Shown: positions 8,957 to 18,774, counted from the stretch's first letter. The stretch: 64,000 nt of DNA from Tahibacter aquaticus (GCF_004363655.1 NZ_SNZH01000012.1:62001-126000), one strand, 5' to 3'. Notes: generated by a model not told the origin, from the letters alone. Translations and numbers: made by a program.

Positions 8957-9374
8957 CATGCGGCTCGCTCCTTTCCAGCCATTGCACGACACGCCGGCGC
9001 GACTCGACAAAACTCGCGGCGCGCAGCATCTGGCGCAGATACCAGCCGGCCAGCGCCAGCAAGACTGCACTGCCCGCGCCCAGCCATAACAGCGCCGCTG
9101 CTATCGATCCGGTCCAGCGGTACAGCAGCAACATGGCACCGCCCCACAACGTGGCCAGAAACAACACGCCGGCAATACAGACAATACCCAGCCAGAGCAG
9201 CAACAGCGGCAGCGCCGCCCGCGCCAGGCGCGCTTCGGCACGCAACAAGGCGATTGCTGCATCGCGCACCTCCGTGCCCAGCACGAACCAGCGGCCCAGC
9301 CGGCCGAACAGGCCTGCAGGCAAGCGCCGACGGCGGCGGCGCGGAGCGTCGTCGCCTGCGGCTGTCTCGTCCAT
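8922..9374 (-). CDS. Phage-holin-family (YqjE/Actinobacterial holin-X type) inner membrane protein
   Basis: 150 residues. An Arg-rich N-terminus (PRRRRRRLPAGLFG) precedes an amphipathic helix (RDAAIALLRAEARLARAAL) and two transmembrane spans (about 55-80 and 88-112), with a cytoplasmic tail. This is the layout of the holin-X/YqjE family, which despite its name is not tied to phage here. It starts two bases after the DUF883 gene. The set is known in enterobacteria as stress- and stationary-phase-linked membrane proteins. Any function here is inferred by analogy. Confidence 0.75.
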   Translation of the reverse strand: MDETAAGDDAPRRRRRRLPAGLFGRLGRWFVLGTEVRDAAIALLRAEARLARAALPLLLLWLGIVCIAGVLFLATLWGGAMLLLYRWTGSIAAALLWLGAGSAVLLALAGWYLRQMLRAASFVESRRRVVQWLERSEPHDGDKQAAAPGE

Positions 9375-9376
9375 GT

Positions 9377-9820
9377 TCAGCGGCGCCGGCGCAGCAGATG
9401 CGCGGCGAGGGCACCGGCCACCGCGGCAATCGCGACCGAACGCACCGGATGGCGGCGTACGAACTGCGACACGCTCACGCCGATGGAACGGCCCAGTTCC
9501 ATCGCGTCTTCGGCAATTTCCTCGCCAAGCTCGCCCATTTCGCTGACCGCATCGTCGAAGGACTCGCGCGTATCGCTGGCGGCCTGGCGCGTTTCGTCGC
9601 GCACGTTGCGCGCGCGCTGGCCCAGCTTCACGCCCAGGCCGCTGACGCTGTCGCGCGCCTCCGACCAGGCCCGGCCTACGCTGTCGCGCAATTCGTGGAT
9701 GGCCTCGGCGGGCGACGGCGTTACCGCCGCCTCGATCACCGCTTCGACATCGGCTTCAAGGCTATCGGCTTCCGGCGCAGGCGCAGCCTTGCGCATGGAC
9801 GACTTTTCGGTAGGGGCCAT
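9377..9820 (-). CDS. DUF883 (ElaB/YqjD/YgaM) family membrane-anchored protein
   Basis: About 147 residues from the ATG at 9820 (MAPTEKSS); an in-frame ATG at 9829 is the alternative and neither has a clear ribosome binding site. A long polar, helix-forming region (about 40-115) precedes a C-terminal membrane anchor, RRHPVRSVAIAAVAGALAAH, ending in four arginines. That terminal arrangement is diagnostic of the YqjD/ElaB family, whose E. coli members tether ribosomes to the membrane in stationary phase. It is the first gene of a four-gene run, DUF883, holin-X, YqjK-like and AI-2E permease. Confidence 0.82.
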   Translation of the reverse strand: MAPTEKSSMRKAAPAPEADSLEADVEAVIEAAVTPSPAEAIHELRDSVGRAWSEARDSVSGLGVKLGQRARNVRDETRQAASDTRESFDDAVSEMGELGEEIAEDAMELGRSIGVSVSQFVRRHPVRSVAIAAVAGALAAHLLRRRR

Positions 9821-10168
9821 GATCAGCATCCGTGTTGAGAAGAGAGATAAGGCGAGCACAGCTGGCGCGGGTACAGCGCCGGCCGGCTACCTAGCAGAGT
9901 ATCAGGCGGACAAGGTCGCGATGGCGTCAAACCCCGCGCCTGCACAGACGCCGTTGCAGCTCCCCGGGCCAAGGAAGGCCTGCACAAGTATCCCGGCATG
10001 ACCATTGTCGCCGCGGCTGCTTGCACCGCCACCGGGCCAAACCCTTGCGCTGCAGGGGTGGGGCCATCCCTCGGATCGAGGGGCTTGCGCATCAAAAGCA
10101 AATTCCGAGTCGCTCACTGTTTCCCGGACGGATGACGTTGTTGCAGTGATCGCTTACCCTGCGGCCCC
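9821..10168. other. Divergent intergenic region (DUF883 operon / sigma factor)
   Basis: About 350 bases between divergently transcribed units, so it must hold two promoters. The sequence is GC-rich and I see no sigma-70-like hexamers worth naming. Autoregulated ECF promoters often have GGAAC/GTC-type elements, and I do not see one clearly placed. No ORF here has a credible start and composition. Confidence 0.4.
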
Positions 10169-10720
10169 ATGAGGGAGGAGTGTACGGACGAAGAATTGAT
10201 GCTGGCCTATGGCCGCGGCGACGCGCACGCGTTCGAAGCCCTGTACACGCGCCATCGAGGCACCCTGTACCGCTTCCTGCTGCGCCACTGCCGCGAACGC
10301 GCCAGTGCCGACGAGCTGTTCCAGGAAACCTGGAGCCGCGTCATCGTGGCACGCGAGCGCTACCGGCCCGAGGCCAAATTCACCACCTGGCTGCTGCAGA
10401 TCGCGCACAACCTTGCGATCGACCTGCTGCGCCGCCATAGACCCCATGCCGGGGCCGAGGAAACCGAACTGGTATTCCGCCAGCTGGATGCGCCCGAGGC
10501 GGAGCGGCCGGACCGGGTCCTGAGCGAATTCGAGCAGCGGCGCCGCCTGCAGCTGGCGCTGGAAGACCTGCCCGACGAGCAACGTACCGCGTTCGTGCTG
10601 CGCATGGAGAACGGACTCGGGCTGGAAGAAATCGCCGAAGTAACCGGAGCTGGACAGGAAACGGTGAAATCGCGTCTGCGCTATGCGTTCGCGAAGATCC
10701 GCGCAAGGTTTGCCGAATGA
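10169..10720 (+). CDS. ECF-type RNA polymerase sigma factor
   Basis: 183 residues, standard ECF length. Region 2 is seen at residues 20-90 (FEALYTRHRGTLYRFLLRH ... ADELFQETWSRVI ... FTTWLLQIAHNLAIDLLRR). Region 4 is at about 125-180 (LPDEQRTAFVLRMENGLGLEEIAEV ... ETVKSRLRYAFAKIR), with the helix-turn-helix recognition helix at the end. The downstream gene overlaps by four bases (ATGA) and encodes a single-span membrane protein, the usual layout for a sigma and its membrane anti-sigma partner. The ATG at 10169 lacks an obvious Shine-Dalgarno, and no better in-frame start precedes the conserved TDEELMLAY. Confidence 0.93.
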   Translation: MREECTDEELMLAYGRGDAHAFEALYTRHRGTLYRFLLRHCRERASADELFQETWSRVIVARERYRPEAKFTTWLLQIAHNLAIDLLRRHRPHAGAEETELVFRQLDAPEAERPDRVLSEFEQRRRLQLALEDLPDEQRTAFVLRMENGLGLEEIAEVTGAGQETVKSRLRYAFAKIRARFAE

Positions 10721-11823
10721 CACAGAGAAACCACCACGAGCGCGAATTCGAAGCCTTCCTCGCCGGCGAGGAATCGGAACTGGCACGCCTGTACCGGCGC
10801 CTGCCCCAGGCCGAGCCCGATGCCAAGCTCGATGCAGCCGTGCTCAACCTGGCCCGCACCGCTGTGGAACCGCAACGCGTCAACGCCCTGCGCCATGCCA
10901 ACCAGCGCCATCGCCGCCCCTGGTGGCTGGTAGGCCTGAGCAGTGCTGCCGGACTTGTACTCGCCGCCGGTATTGCCTGGCAGATGCAAGGCATGCAGCA
11001 GGGACCGGCCGAAGCGCTGCGTGCGCCGGCCAGCACCGCCCAGGCCGAGCGCGACGTCATTCCCATCACCGCCATCACCACGCCCGAGCCGCTGCCTGCC
11101 GTGGCGCTGCCGCCCGCCGAAGCGGCAGTCGCGTCCGCCAATCTCGCGGCGTCGCCGCCAGCAACACCGCCGCCCGCTGCGTCGATGCCCGCACCACCGC
11201 CACCATCACCGCCAGCCGCCGCAGCGCGCAGCCGCGCCTCGACCGCGCCGCTGCGCCGTAGCGTCGAAGTCGTCAAGGCAGACGAACTGTCCAAGGGCGA
11301 AACTGCCGAGTTCGAAGCAGCCGCAGCGGTCACGGCGGCGAAACCTATGCCTGTCGACCAGGCCCTGGACGCGCGCCTGCTCGAAGCCCAGGCGCAAAGC
11401 GCCGACAAGCGCGAACTGGCCAAAGCAAAAGATGCTGCCAGTCCGCAACAGCCGGAACCGTTCGCCGATCGCGAAGTACGCGACTACAACTCGGTCGAGC
11501 GCAAGGCCGCCCTGGCTTCCGGCTCGCGCCGGGACGAATACGGCCTCAACGCCGGCGACGACGGCAAGGTCCAGCCTGCCGCCGCCAAGCCCGCCGCCCG
11601 TGCTCCCCGGCCGGCCGCGGAAAGCGCCGCCGCCGGTGCCGGCAGCATGAACCGCTCGGCTGCGCTGCAGCGCAATGCCAAGCTGGCGCCGGCCGACTGG
11701 GTCATCGCCATCCGCAGCCTGCTGCGCGACAACCAGCGCGAGGAAGCGCTGGAGAACCTCGACCTGTTCAAGCGCAAGCATCCGCAATTCGCCCTGCCGC
11801 AAGACCTGCGCGACCTGCGCTGA
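10717..11823 (+). CDS. Putative membrane anti-sigma factor with Pro/Ala-rich periplasmic region
   Basis: 368 residues. A cytoplasmic segment of about 67 residues, rich in charged helices (FLAGEESELARLYRRLP), would be the sigma-binding part. One transmembrane span follows (about 69-88, WWLVGLSSAAGLVLAAGIAW). A long periplasmic part has strong Pro/Ala bias around 130-165. The last 40 residues (VIAIRSLLRDNQREEALENL) look folded and helical. The anti-sigma role is inferred from the four-base overlap with the ECF gene and the topology, since no Zn-binding HxxxCxxC motif is present. Confidence 0.72.
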   Translation: MTQRNHHEREFEAFLAGEESELARLYRRLPQAEPDAKLDAAVLNLARTAVEPQRVNALRHANQRHRRPWWLVGLSSAAGLVLAAGIAWQMQGMQQGPAEALRAPASTAQAERDVIPITAITTPEPLPAVALPPAEAAVASANLAASPPATPPPAASMPAPPPPSPPAAAARSRASTAPLRRSVEVVKADELSKGETAEFEAAAAVTAAKPMPVDQALDARLLEAQAQSADKRELAKAKDAASPQQPEPFADREVRDYNSVERKAALASGSRRDEYGLNAGDDGKVQPAAAKPAARAPRPAAESAAAGAGSMNRSAALQRNAKLAPADWVIAIRSLLRDNQREEALENLDLFKRKHPQFALPQDLRDLR

Positions 11824-11889
11824 GCAGCACGGCGACTCGCGCCGGCACTACCCGCCGCAGACGCGCGTCGCATCGCCGATAATCCGCGC

Positions 11890-12486
11890 ATGACCACCGC
11901 GCTATGCGCGCTTGCGCAACCGGCGCAGGCGCTGCTCGACATCAAGAAAAGCCGCTTCCTCTGTCAGGCCAGTGCCGTCGCCGCACCGGCCGAGGCGCTG
12001 GCCTGGCTGGAACAGATCGCCAAGACTCCGGCCACCCATCATTGCTGGGCTTACCGCATCGGCCAGCAATACCGCTTTTCCGACGACGGCGAACCGGCCG
12101 GCACCGCTGGCAAACCGATACTGCAGGCCATCGACGGCCAGGGCTTCGACCAGGTGATGCTGGTGGTGACGCGCTGGTACGGTGGCATCAAGCTCGGTGC
12201 CGGCGGACTGATCCGCGCCTATGGCGGTGTTGCCGCCGAATGCCTGCGCCAGGCCGAGCGCACGCCGCTGGTGCAGAAGTCTGCGGTGGAGTTCGACCTG
12301 CCCTTCGCCCACCTCGCCCTGCTTAAAGCGCGCTTAAACGAGTTCGAGGCAGACTGCCTGGATGAACACTTCCTCAGCGACGGGGCGCGTCTTCGCCTTG
12401 CCTTGCCCGATCCTCGCATAGAGTCGCTGCGCCTCTGGCTGGCCGATCTCACCCGCGGCCGCAGCCAGTTGAAACGCAGCGATTGA
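11890..12486 (+). CDS. YigZ family protein (UPF0029/IMPACT domain)
   Basis: 198 residues. The N-terminal IMPACT fold carries the family signature: KSRFLCQA, ATHHCWAYRIG, FSDDGEPAGTAGKPIL and VVTRWYGGIKLGAGGLIRAYG. A smaller C-terminal domain (about 135-198) follows. Relatives are YigZ of E. coli and eukaryotic IMPACT, which binds Gcn1; the bacterial role is not settled. It sits alone between the anti-sigma gene and the ABC exporter. Confidence 0.92.
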   Translation: MTTALCALAQPAQALLDIKKSRFLCQASAVAAPAEALAWLEQIAKTPATHHCWAYRIGQQYRFSDDGEPAGTAGKPILQAIDGQGFDQVMLVVTRWYGGIKLGAGGLIRAYGGVAAECLRQAERTPLVQKSAVEFDLPFAHLALLKARLNEFEADCLDEHFLSDGARLRLALPDPRIESLRLWLADLTRGRSQLKRSD

Positions 12487-12574
12487 ATCCGCTGCTACCG
12501 TCTCCATGACCATCAGGCTCTGTCCCGCCCGCTAGCTCGCCGACCGTGTCGGCCCCAGGAATGGATTCTCCGCG

Positions 12575-14341
12575 ATGACCGACACCGCACCTGCAACGCC
12601 GCGCCGCAGCCTGGGCTCGCTACGCCTGATCCTGCCGCTGCTGCGCGGCCAGAACGGGCTGGTAGCAGGCTGGATCGTGTTCCTGGTGATTTCCTCGGCG
12701 GCCACCCTGTCGCTGCCGGTGGCCGTACGCCACATGATCGACGCCGGCTTTGCCGACGCCAATGCCGCCAGCATCAACGCCAGTTTTCTCGCCCTGTTCG
12801 GCGTCGCCGTGGTTCTGGCCATCGCCACCGCCGCGCGCTACTACTGCGTCGCCCTGCTGGGCGAGCGCGTCGTCGCGAAGCTGCGCCAGCGCCTGTACAA
12901 CCATTTGCTTACGCTGGACCAGACCTTCTTTGAACGCACCCGCGTCGGCGAACTCACGTCGCGCCTGTCCGCCGACAGCGAGCTGGTGCAGATCGTGGTC
13001 GGCTCCAGCCTGTCCGTGGCAGTACGCAGCGCCGCGACCATGGTTGGCGCGTCGGTCGCCCTGGTCTGGACCAGCCCGCGCCTGGCGGCGTACGCCGCGC
13101 TGGTCATTCCGCTGGTGATCCTGCCGATGGTGCTGGGCGGACGCCGCCTGCAGAAACTGTCGAAGGAAAACCAGGACCGCATCGCCGACGCGTCCGCCGT
13201 CGCCAACGAAACCCTCAACGCCGTGCACGCGGTACAGGCCTACGCCCGCGAGCCGACCGAAAAGCGCCGCTACGGCGAAGCGATCGATCGTGGCATCTCC
13301 AGCGCTCGCCGCCGCATCGGCATGCGCGCCGCGCTCACCGCGCTGGCCATACTGCTGGTATTCGGCGCCATCGTGCTGGTGCTCTGGGTTGGCGCCAAGG
13401 CGGTACTGGCCGGCGAGATCAAGCCCGGCATCCTGAGCCAGTTCGTGCTGTACGCCGTCATGGCCGGCGGTTCGGTCGGTGCGCTGACCGAAGTCTGGGG
13501 CGAGGTGCAGCGTGCTTCCGGCGCGCTGGAACGCATCATGGAACTCATCGCCACGCCGGCGCAGATCGTCTCGCCGGCACAGCCGGCGGCGCTGGACCAG
13601 CCGGCGCGCGGCGCGATCGAGTTCGACCATGTCGAATTCCGCTATCCCTCGCGCCCGGACACCGCCGCGCTGCACGATTTCAGCCTGCGCGTGCAGCCGG
13701 GCGAGACGATCGCCCTGGTCGGCCCCTCGGGTGCCGGCAAAAGCACCGTTTTCCAATTGTTGCTGCGCTTCTACGACCCGCAGTCCGGCAGCGTGCGCAT
13801 CGACGGCCGCGACCTGCGCGCGCTGGCCCTGCCCGAGCTGCGCGGCGCGATCGCGCTGGTGCCGCAGGACACCGTCATCTTCGGCGCCAGTGCGCAGGAC
13901 AACATCCGCTTCGGCCGTGTCGACGCCAGCGCCGCCCAGGTCGAAGCCGCCGCCCGCGCTGCCGAGGCGCACGAATTCCTTAGTGCGCAGAACGAAGGCT
14001 ACGCCACCTACCTGGGCGAGCGCGGCGTGCGCCTGTCCGGCGGCCAGCAGCAGCGCATCGCCATCGCCCGCGCGCTGCTCAAGGACTCACCCATCCTGCT
14101 GCTGGACGAAGCCACCAGCAATCTCGACGCCCAGTCCGAGGCGGCGATCCAGGGCGCGCTGGACAACCTCATGCGCGGCCGCACCACCATCGTCATCGCC
14201 CACCGCCTGGCCACGGTGCAACAGGCCGACCGCATTGTCGTGCTCGACGGCGGCCGCATCGTCGCCCAGGGCCGGCACGAGGAACTGCTGCGACAGGACG
14301 GCCTGTATGCCGAGCTGGCCCGCCTGCAATTCGCCACCTGA
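12575..14341 (+). CDS. ABC exporter, fused permease and ATPase (MsbA/multidrug type)
   Basis: 588 residues. A six-span exporter domain (about 25-320) is fused to a nucleotide-binding domain. The Walker A motif is GPSGAGKST (383-391), the signature is RLSGGQQQRIAIARAL, Walker B is ILLLDEATSNLD, and the switch His is in IVIAHRLATV. The molecule would work as a homodimer in the inner membrane. Homologues are annotated as lipid or multidrug exporters and the substrate cannot be read from sequence. A 102-base gap separates it from the RND genes on the same strand, so co-transcription is possible. Confidence 0.9.
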   Translation: MTDTAPATPRRSLGSLRLILPLLRGQNGLVAGWIVFLVISSAATLSLPVAVRHMIDAGFADANAASINASFLALFGVAVVLAIATAARYYCVALLGERVVAKLRQRLYNHLLTLDQTFFERTRVGELTSRLSADSELVQIVVGSSLSVAVRSAATMVGASVALVWTSPRLAAYAALVIPLVILPMVLGGRRLQKLSKENQDRIADASAVANETLNAVHAVQAYAREPTEKRRYGEAIDRGISSARRRIGMRAALTALAILLVFGAIVLVLWVGAKAVLAGEIKPGILSQFVLYAVMAGGSVGALTEVWGEVQRASGALERIMELIATPAQIVSPAQPAALDQPARGAIEFDHVEFRYPSRPDTAALHDFSLRVQPGETIALVGPSGAGKSTVFQLLLRFYDPQSGSVRIDGRDLRALALPELRGAIALVPQDTVIFGASAQDNIRFGRVDASAAQVEAAARAAEAHEFLSAQNEGYATYLGERGVRLSGGQQQRIAIARALLKDSPILLLDEATSNLDAQSEAAIQGALDNLMRGRTTIVIAHRLATVQQADRIVVLDGGRIVAQGRHEELLRQDGLYAELARLQFAT

Positions 14342-14443
14342 AGCCGCCGCGCGCGGGTCGCGCCGCAGTCGCACGGTAGCCCTGTCATTCATCCAGGCAG
14401 CCATCGGCGCCGGATTACCCATTTCCACTATCGAGCCTATTCC

Positions 14444-15574
14444 ATGTCAACGCATCTGCTGCACCACCGCCTGCCCTGGGCCCTGTGCCTGGCCGGGCTG
14501 ATCGCCCTGGGCGGTTGTAAATCGGACCCCGAAACTGCCAAAGCCGCGGCGGCACCCGCCGATGACGGCGGCAGCGCCAGCCTCAGCGTCGAGCTGGTCA
14601 AACCGCAGGCGCGCGCACTGCAGCGCCGCCTGGTCGCCTCCGGCGCCATTGCCGCGCAGGAAGAAATGCTGCTCGGCGTCGAACTGTCCGGCGTGCGCGT
14701 CGCCGAAGTGCTGGTGGACGTGGGCGAAAACGTGCGCAAAGGCCAGGTACTGCTGCGCCTTGACACGCGCACGCTCGCCTCCGACCAGCGCCAGGCCGAT
14801 GCCGCCGTGGCCGAGGCCGAGGCTGCGCTGGCCGTGGCCCAGCGCAACAACCAGCGCATGGGCGCGCTGCGCGAAAAAGGCCTGATCAGCGCGCGCGACG
14901 CCGACGAAATGTGGGGCGCAGCCACCCAGGCAACAGCGCGCCTCGCTTCGGCCAAGGCGCAGCGCGAAGCCGTGGCGCTGCGCCTGAGCTTTGCCGAACT
15001 GCGTGCGCCCGACGACGGCGCCATCTCGCGCCGCGACGTGCAGCCCGGCCAGGTGGTCTCCTCCGGCGCGGAACTGCTGCGCCTGATCCGCCAGAGCCGG
15101 CTGGAATGGCGCGGCAACCTGCCCGAGGCCGAATTGATACGGGTAGAGGAAGGCACTTCTGTCATTGTGAACTCGCCCGACGGCAGCCAGGCGCAGGCGC
15201 GCGTGCGCCGTATCGCCACCGCCGTGGACAGCGCCAGCCGCACCGGCGTGGTCTACGCCAGCCTGGCCGATCCGGGCAAGCTGCGCGCCGGCATGTTTGC
15301 CCAGGGCGAACTGCTGCTGGGCGAAACGCCTGCACTGCTGTTGCCCCTGGCCGCCGTAGTGCAGCGCGACGGCCATTCCTATGTGTTCCGCGTCGGCGAA
15401 CAGCAGCGCGTGACGCGCCAGCGCGTGGAAATCGGCCGCGTCGACGGCAGCCAGATCGAGATCGTCAGCGGCCTGGCCGCCGACCAGGCGGTAGTCGCCC
15501 GCGGTGCCGGTTTCCTCAGCGAAGGCGACCGCGTACGCATCGTCCCGGCCCAGAGCGGGACGGCCGCACCATGA
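14444..15574 (+). CDS. RND efflux periplasmic adaptor (membrane fusion) lipoprotein
   Basis: 376 residues. The signal ends in a lipobox-like LIALGGC, with lipidated Cys at about residue 25. A split biotinyl-lipoyl domain follows (GVRVAEVLVDVGENVRKGQVLLRLD and the later FAELRAPDDGAISRRDVQPGQVV) around a helical hairpin (about 100-170), then beta-barrel and membrane-proximal domains. This is the HlyD/MexA/AcrA-like adaptor plan. Its stop overlaps the start of the pump gene by four bases. No outer membrane TolC-like gene is adjacent, so the channel must be encoded elsewhere. Confidence 0.92.
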   Translation: MSTHLLHHRLPWALCLAGLIALGGCKSDPETAKAAAAPADDGGSASLSVELVKPQARALQRRLVASGAIAAQEEMLLGVELSGVRVAEVLVDVGENVRKGQVLLRLDTRTLASDQRQADAAVAEAEAALAVAQRNNQRMGALREKGLISARDADEMWGAATQATARLASAKAQREAVALRLSFAELRAPDDGAISRRDVQPGQVVSSGAELLRLIRQSRLEWRGNLPEAELIRVEEGTSVIVNSPDGSQAQARVRRIATAVDSASRTGVVYASLADPGKLRAGMFAQGELLLGETPALLLPLAAVVQRDGHSYVFRVGEQQRVTRQRVEIGRVDGSQIEIVSGLAADQAVVARGAGFLSEGDRVRIVPAQSGTAAP

Positions 15575-18500
15575 GCATCAATATCTCCGCCTGGGCCATA
15601 CGCCGACCATTGCCGTCGATCCTGCTGTTCATCCTGCTCTGCGCCGCCGGCGTGGCCGGTTTCCGCAGCCTGGCCATCTCGCGTTTCCCGGATATTTCCC
15701 TGCCAATGGTGATGGTCACCGTCACCCTGCCCGGCGCCGCGCCCAGCCAGATGGAAACCGAAGTCACGCGCAAGGTCGAAGACGCCGTCGCCAGCCTGGC
15801 CGATATCGACAAGCTGGTTTCCACGGTCAACGAAGGCGTGTCGAACACGCGCATCGAATTCGAACTCGGCCGCGATCTGAACGAAGCGTTGGACGAAGTG
15901 CGCGACGCCATCACGCGCATCCGCATCGACTTGCCGCAGGACATCGAAGAACCCGTCGTCGCCAAGGTCAACATGGTCGGCGGCGCCATGCTCAGCTTCA
16001 CCGTGGCGTCGGATACGCTCAAGCCGGACGAGCTGAGCTGGTTCGTCGACGATGCGGTGACCAAGGCCTTATTCAGCGTGCCCGGCGTCGGCCAGGTCAA
16101 GCGCACTGGCGGCGTCGACCGCGAAGTGCGCATCGATCTGAAGCCCGGCGCACTGGAAGCGCACGGCATCACCGCTGGCGCCGTATCGCTGCAACTGGCG
16201 CGCATACAAGTGGAAATGCCCGGCGGCAAGGCCAGTTGGGGCGGCAACGAACAGGTGGTGCGCACGGTCGGCACGGTCGATGCGGTCAGCCAGCTGCGCG
16301 ACATGCCCATCGCCCTGCCCGACGGACGCCAGGTCAGGCTGTCGGCCCTGGCCGAGATCCGCGACGGTGCCGCGGAGCAGCGCCAGCTGGCCTTGCTCGA
16401 CGGCAAGCCCGCTGTCGGTTTTGCCATCACGCGTACGCGCGGCTCCAGCGAAGTCGGCGTCGGCCGCGCCGTGCGCGCCAAAGTCGACGAGCTGGGGAAG
16501 ACCTATCCCAACCTGCGTTTCGCCGAAGTCAGCTCCACCGTCGAGGAAGCGGAAGCCTCGTATTCCTCGTCCATGACCATGCTGTGGGAAGGCTCCCTGC
16601 TCGCCGTGCTGGTGGTCTGGCTGTTCCTGCGCGACTGGCGGGCGACCTGGATTTCGGCGCTCGCCCTGCCTTTGTCCATTATTCCCACGTTTGCCGTAAT
16701 GCACTGGTTCGGCTTCAGCCTGAACATGATCACCTTGCTGGCGCTGGCCGTGGTGGTCGGCATCCTGGTCGACGACGCCATCGTCGAAGTGGAAAACATC
16801 GTGCGCCACCTGGGCCTGGGCAAATCGCCGCAGGAAGCCGCGACCGATGCCGCCGATGAAATCGGCCTGGCGGTGATCGCCACCTCGCTGACCCTGGCCG
16901 CAGTATTCGTGCCGGTCGCGTTCATGCCAGGCATTCCGGGCAAGTTCTTCCGCGAATTCGGCTGGACTGCCGCCACGGCGGTGCTGTTCTCGCTGCTGGT
17001 GGCGCGCCTGCTCACGCCAATGATGGCGGCCTACCTGCTCAAGCCCGAAGTACACGAGGAAAAGGAAGGCCGCCTGATGCGCTGGTATCTGCGCCTGGTG
17101 GAAAGTGCACTCGCGCACCGTACACGCACCTTGTGGCTGGCCTTCGGCCTGTTCATCGCCTCGCTGGCGATCGTGCCTCTGATTCCCGCCACCTTCATCC
17201 CGCCGGCCGATCTGGGCCGCAGCAACCTGAGCCTGGAACTGCCGCCCGGTGCCAACCTGGAAGAAACGCGCGAAGTGGCCGAGCTGGCCCGCGCCAGGCT
17301 GGCCGATCTGCCCGAACTCAAGCGCGTGTATACCGCCATCGGCGGCGTGCTCGATATGGGCGATCCCAACCAGGCCCTGGTCGGCGACGTGCGCAAGGCC
17401 ACGCTGACGCTGGACTGGGGCAAGCCGGCCGAGCGCGAACGCCACCAGAAAGTGCTGGAACGCGAAGTGCGTGCACGCCTGTCCGACCTGCCCGGCGTGC
17501 GCGTCAGCTATATCAGCAGCGAACCGGGCGAACTGCTGCAGCTGGTACTGGCCGGCGACAATCCGCGCCTGCTGGCCGAGGCCAGCCAGGCGCTGGAGCG
17601 CGACCTGCGCAACCTCAAAGGACTGGGCAGCGTCACTTCGACCGCATCACTGCTGCGGCCCGAAGTGGTGATCACGCCCGATCCCCTGCGCGCCGCCGAC
17701 CTCGGCGTCGCCACCGCCGATATTGCCGAAGCGGCGCGTATCGCCACCGCCGGCGATTTCCGCCAGCGCCTGGCCAAGCTCAACCTGCCAGAGCGGCAGA
17801 TTCCGATCCGCGTACGCATCGCCGAAGACAATCTGGACCAGCCCGCGCTGATTTCCCTGCTGCGCGTACCCGGCCGCGACGGGCCGGTCGCCCTGGCAGC
17901 GGTGGCAGATATCCGTCTCGACAGCGGTCCGGCACAGATCGACCGCTACGGCCGCCAGCGCAACGTCACCATGAACGTGGAGCTCAACGGCCGCCCGCTG
18001 GGCGAAGTCATGGCCGAGATCGAGCAATTGCCTTCGCTCAAGCAGCTGCCGCCCGGCGTGAAGATGGGCAATACCGGCGATGCGGAAATCTTCGTGGAAT
18101 TGTTCCTGGGTTTTCTTGTTGCCATGGGCACCGGCATCTTTTGCGTCTACGCCGTATTGCTGCTGCTGTTCAACAACGCACTGCAGCCGCTGACCATCCT
18201 GGTCGCGGTACCGCTGTGCGCCGGCGGCGCGTTCGGCATGCTGCTGCTGACCAACAATTACCTGTCCCTGCCAGCCTTGATCGGCCTGCTGATGCTGATC
18301 GGCATCGCGACCAAGAATTCGATCCTGCTGGTCGACTACGCCGTGATCGCCGAACAGGACCACGGTCTCAGCCAGCACGACGCCCTGGTCGACGCCTGCC
18401 GCAAGCGTGCGCGCCCGGTCATCATGACCACGCTGGCAATGGGCGCCGGCATGCTGCCGATCGCGCTGGGCTTCGGCGCCGACGCGAGCTTCCGCGCGCC

Positions 18501-18657
18501 GATGGCGATTGCCGTGATCGGCGGCCTGATCACCTCGACCCTGCTCAGCCTGGTCGTGGTGCCGGCCGCGTATACGGTGCTGGACGATCTGCGCGAACGC
18601 ATCAACCACCGCGCCAGGCGGGCGGTGGGGATGCGCTCGGCCTCGGCGAATACCTGA
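15571..18657 (+). CDS. RND efflux transporter permease (AcrB/MexB superfamily)
   Basis: 1028 residues from the ATG that overlaps the adaptor stop. An N-terminal span (RPLPSILLFILLCAAGVAGF) is followed by a porter domain and the TM2-6 block. TM4 carries the proton-relay Asp pair in VVGILVDDAIVEVENIVRHL. A second porter region and TM7-12 follow, with LIGIATKNSILLVDYAVIAEQ and the late conserved KRARPVIMTTLAMGAGMLPI. It would form a trimeric proton-driven pump. The family position (FRSLAISRFPDISLPMVMV near the start) suggests the HAE1 or a related multidrug class; substrate unknown. Confidence 0.94.
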   Translation: MSINISAWAIRRPLPSILLFILLCAAGVAGFRSLAISRFPDISLPMVMVTVTLPGAAPSQMETEVTRKVEDAVASLADIDKLVSTVNEGVSNTRIEFELGRDLNEALDEVRDAITRIRIDLPQDIEEPVVAKVNMVGGAMLSFTVASDTLKPDELSWFVDDAVTKALFSVPGVGQVKRTGGVDREVRIDLKPGALEAHGITAGAVSLQLARIQVEMPGGKASWGGNEQVVRTVGTVDAVSQLRDMPIALPDGRQVRLSALAEIRDGAAEQRQLALLDGKPAVGFAITRTRGSSEVGVGRAVRAKVDELGKTYPNLRFAEVSSTVEEAEASYSSSMTMLWEGSLLAVLVVWLFLRDWRATWISALALPLSIIPTFAVMHWFGFSLNMITLLALAVVVGILVDDAIVEVENIVRHLGLGKSPQEAATDAADEIGLAVIATSLTLAAVFVPVAFMPGIPGKFFREFGWTAATAVLFSLLVARLLTPMMAAYLLKPEVHEEKEGRLMRWYLRLVESALAHRTRTLWLAFGLFIASLAIVPLIPATFIPPADLGRSNLSLELPPGANLEETREVAELARARLADLPELKRVYTAIGGVLDMGDPNQALVGDVRKATLTLDWGKPAERERHQKVLEREVRARLSDLPGVRVSYISSEPGELLQLVLAGDNPRLLAEASQALERDLRNLKGLGSVTSTASLLRPEVVITPDPLRAADLGVATADIAEAARIATAGDFRQRLAKLNLPERQIPIRVRIAEDNLDQPALISLLRVPGRDGPVALAAVADIRLDSGPAQIDRYGRQRNVTMNVELNGRPLGEVMAEIEQLPSLKQLPPGVKMGNTGDAEIFVELFLGFLVAMGTGIFCVYAVLLLLFNNALQPLTILVAVPLCAGGAFGMLLLTNNYLSLPALIGLLMLIGIATKNSILLVDYAVIAEQDHGLSQHDALVDACRKRARPVIMTTLAMGAGMLPIALGFGADASFRAPMAIAVIGGLITSTLLSLVVVPAAYTVLDDLRERINHRARRAVGMRSASANT

Positions 18658-18706
18658 TTCGGCCGGAAGACCAACGACGCAGCTGCAGGCAGCAACACCA
18701 TCCTGG

Positions 18707-18727
18707 CCCTCCCCTTCAAGGGGAGGG
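18707..18727 (+). terminator. Hairpin after the RND operon, possible terminator
   Basis: A perfect 9-bp stem CCCTCCCCT / AGGGGAGGG with a TCA loop, 50 bases after the pump stop codon. The following bases (TGTTTCTAT) are only moderately T-rich, so it may be a weak or Rho-assisted terminator, or an mRNA-stabilising stem. Confidence 0.5.
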
Positions 18728-18774
18728 TGTTTCTATCCGGCGGCCAGGCGATCAACGGCCGCTTGCCTGCGTAG

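Noticed and set aside
8922-9374. Holin-family gene as a sign of prophage
   Set aside because: It sits in a conserved YqjD-YqjE-YqjK-type chromosomal operon; no integrase, lysin or structural phage genes are near.
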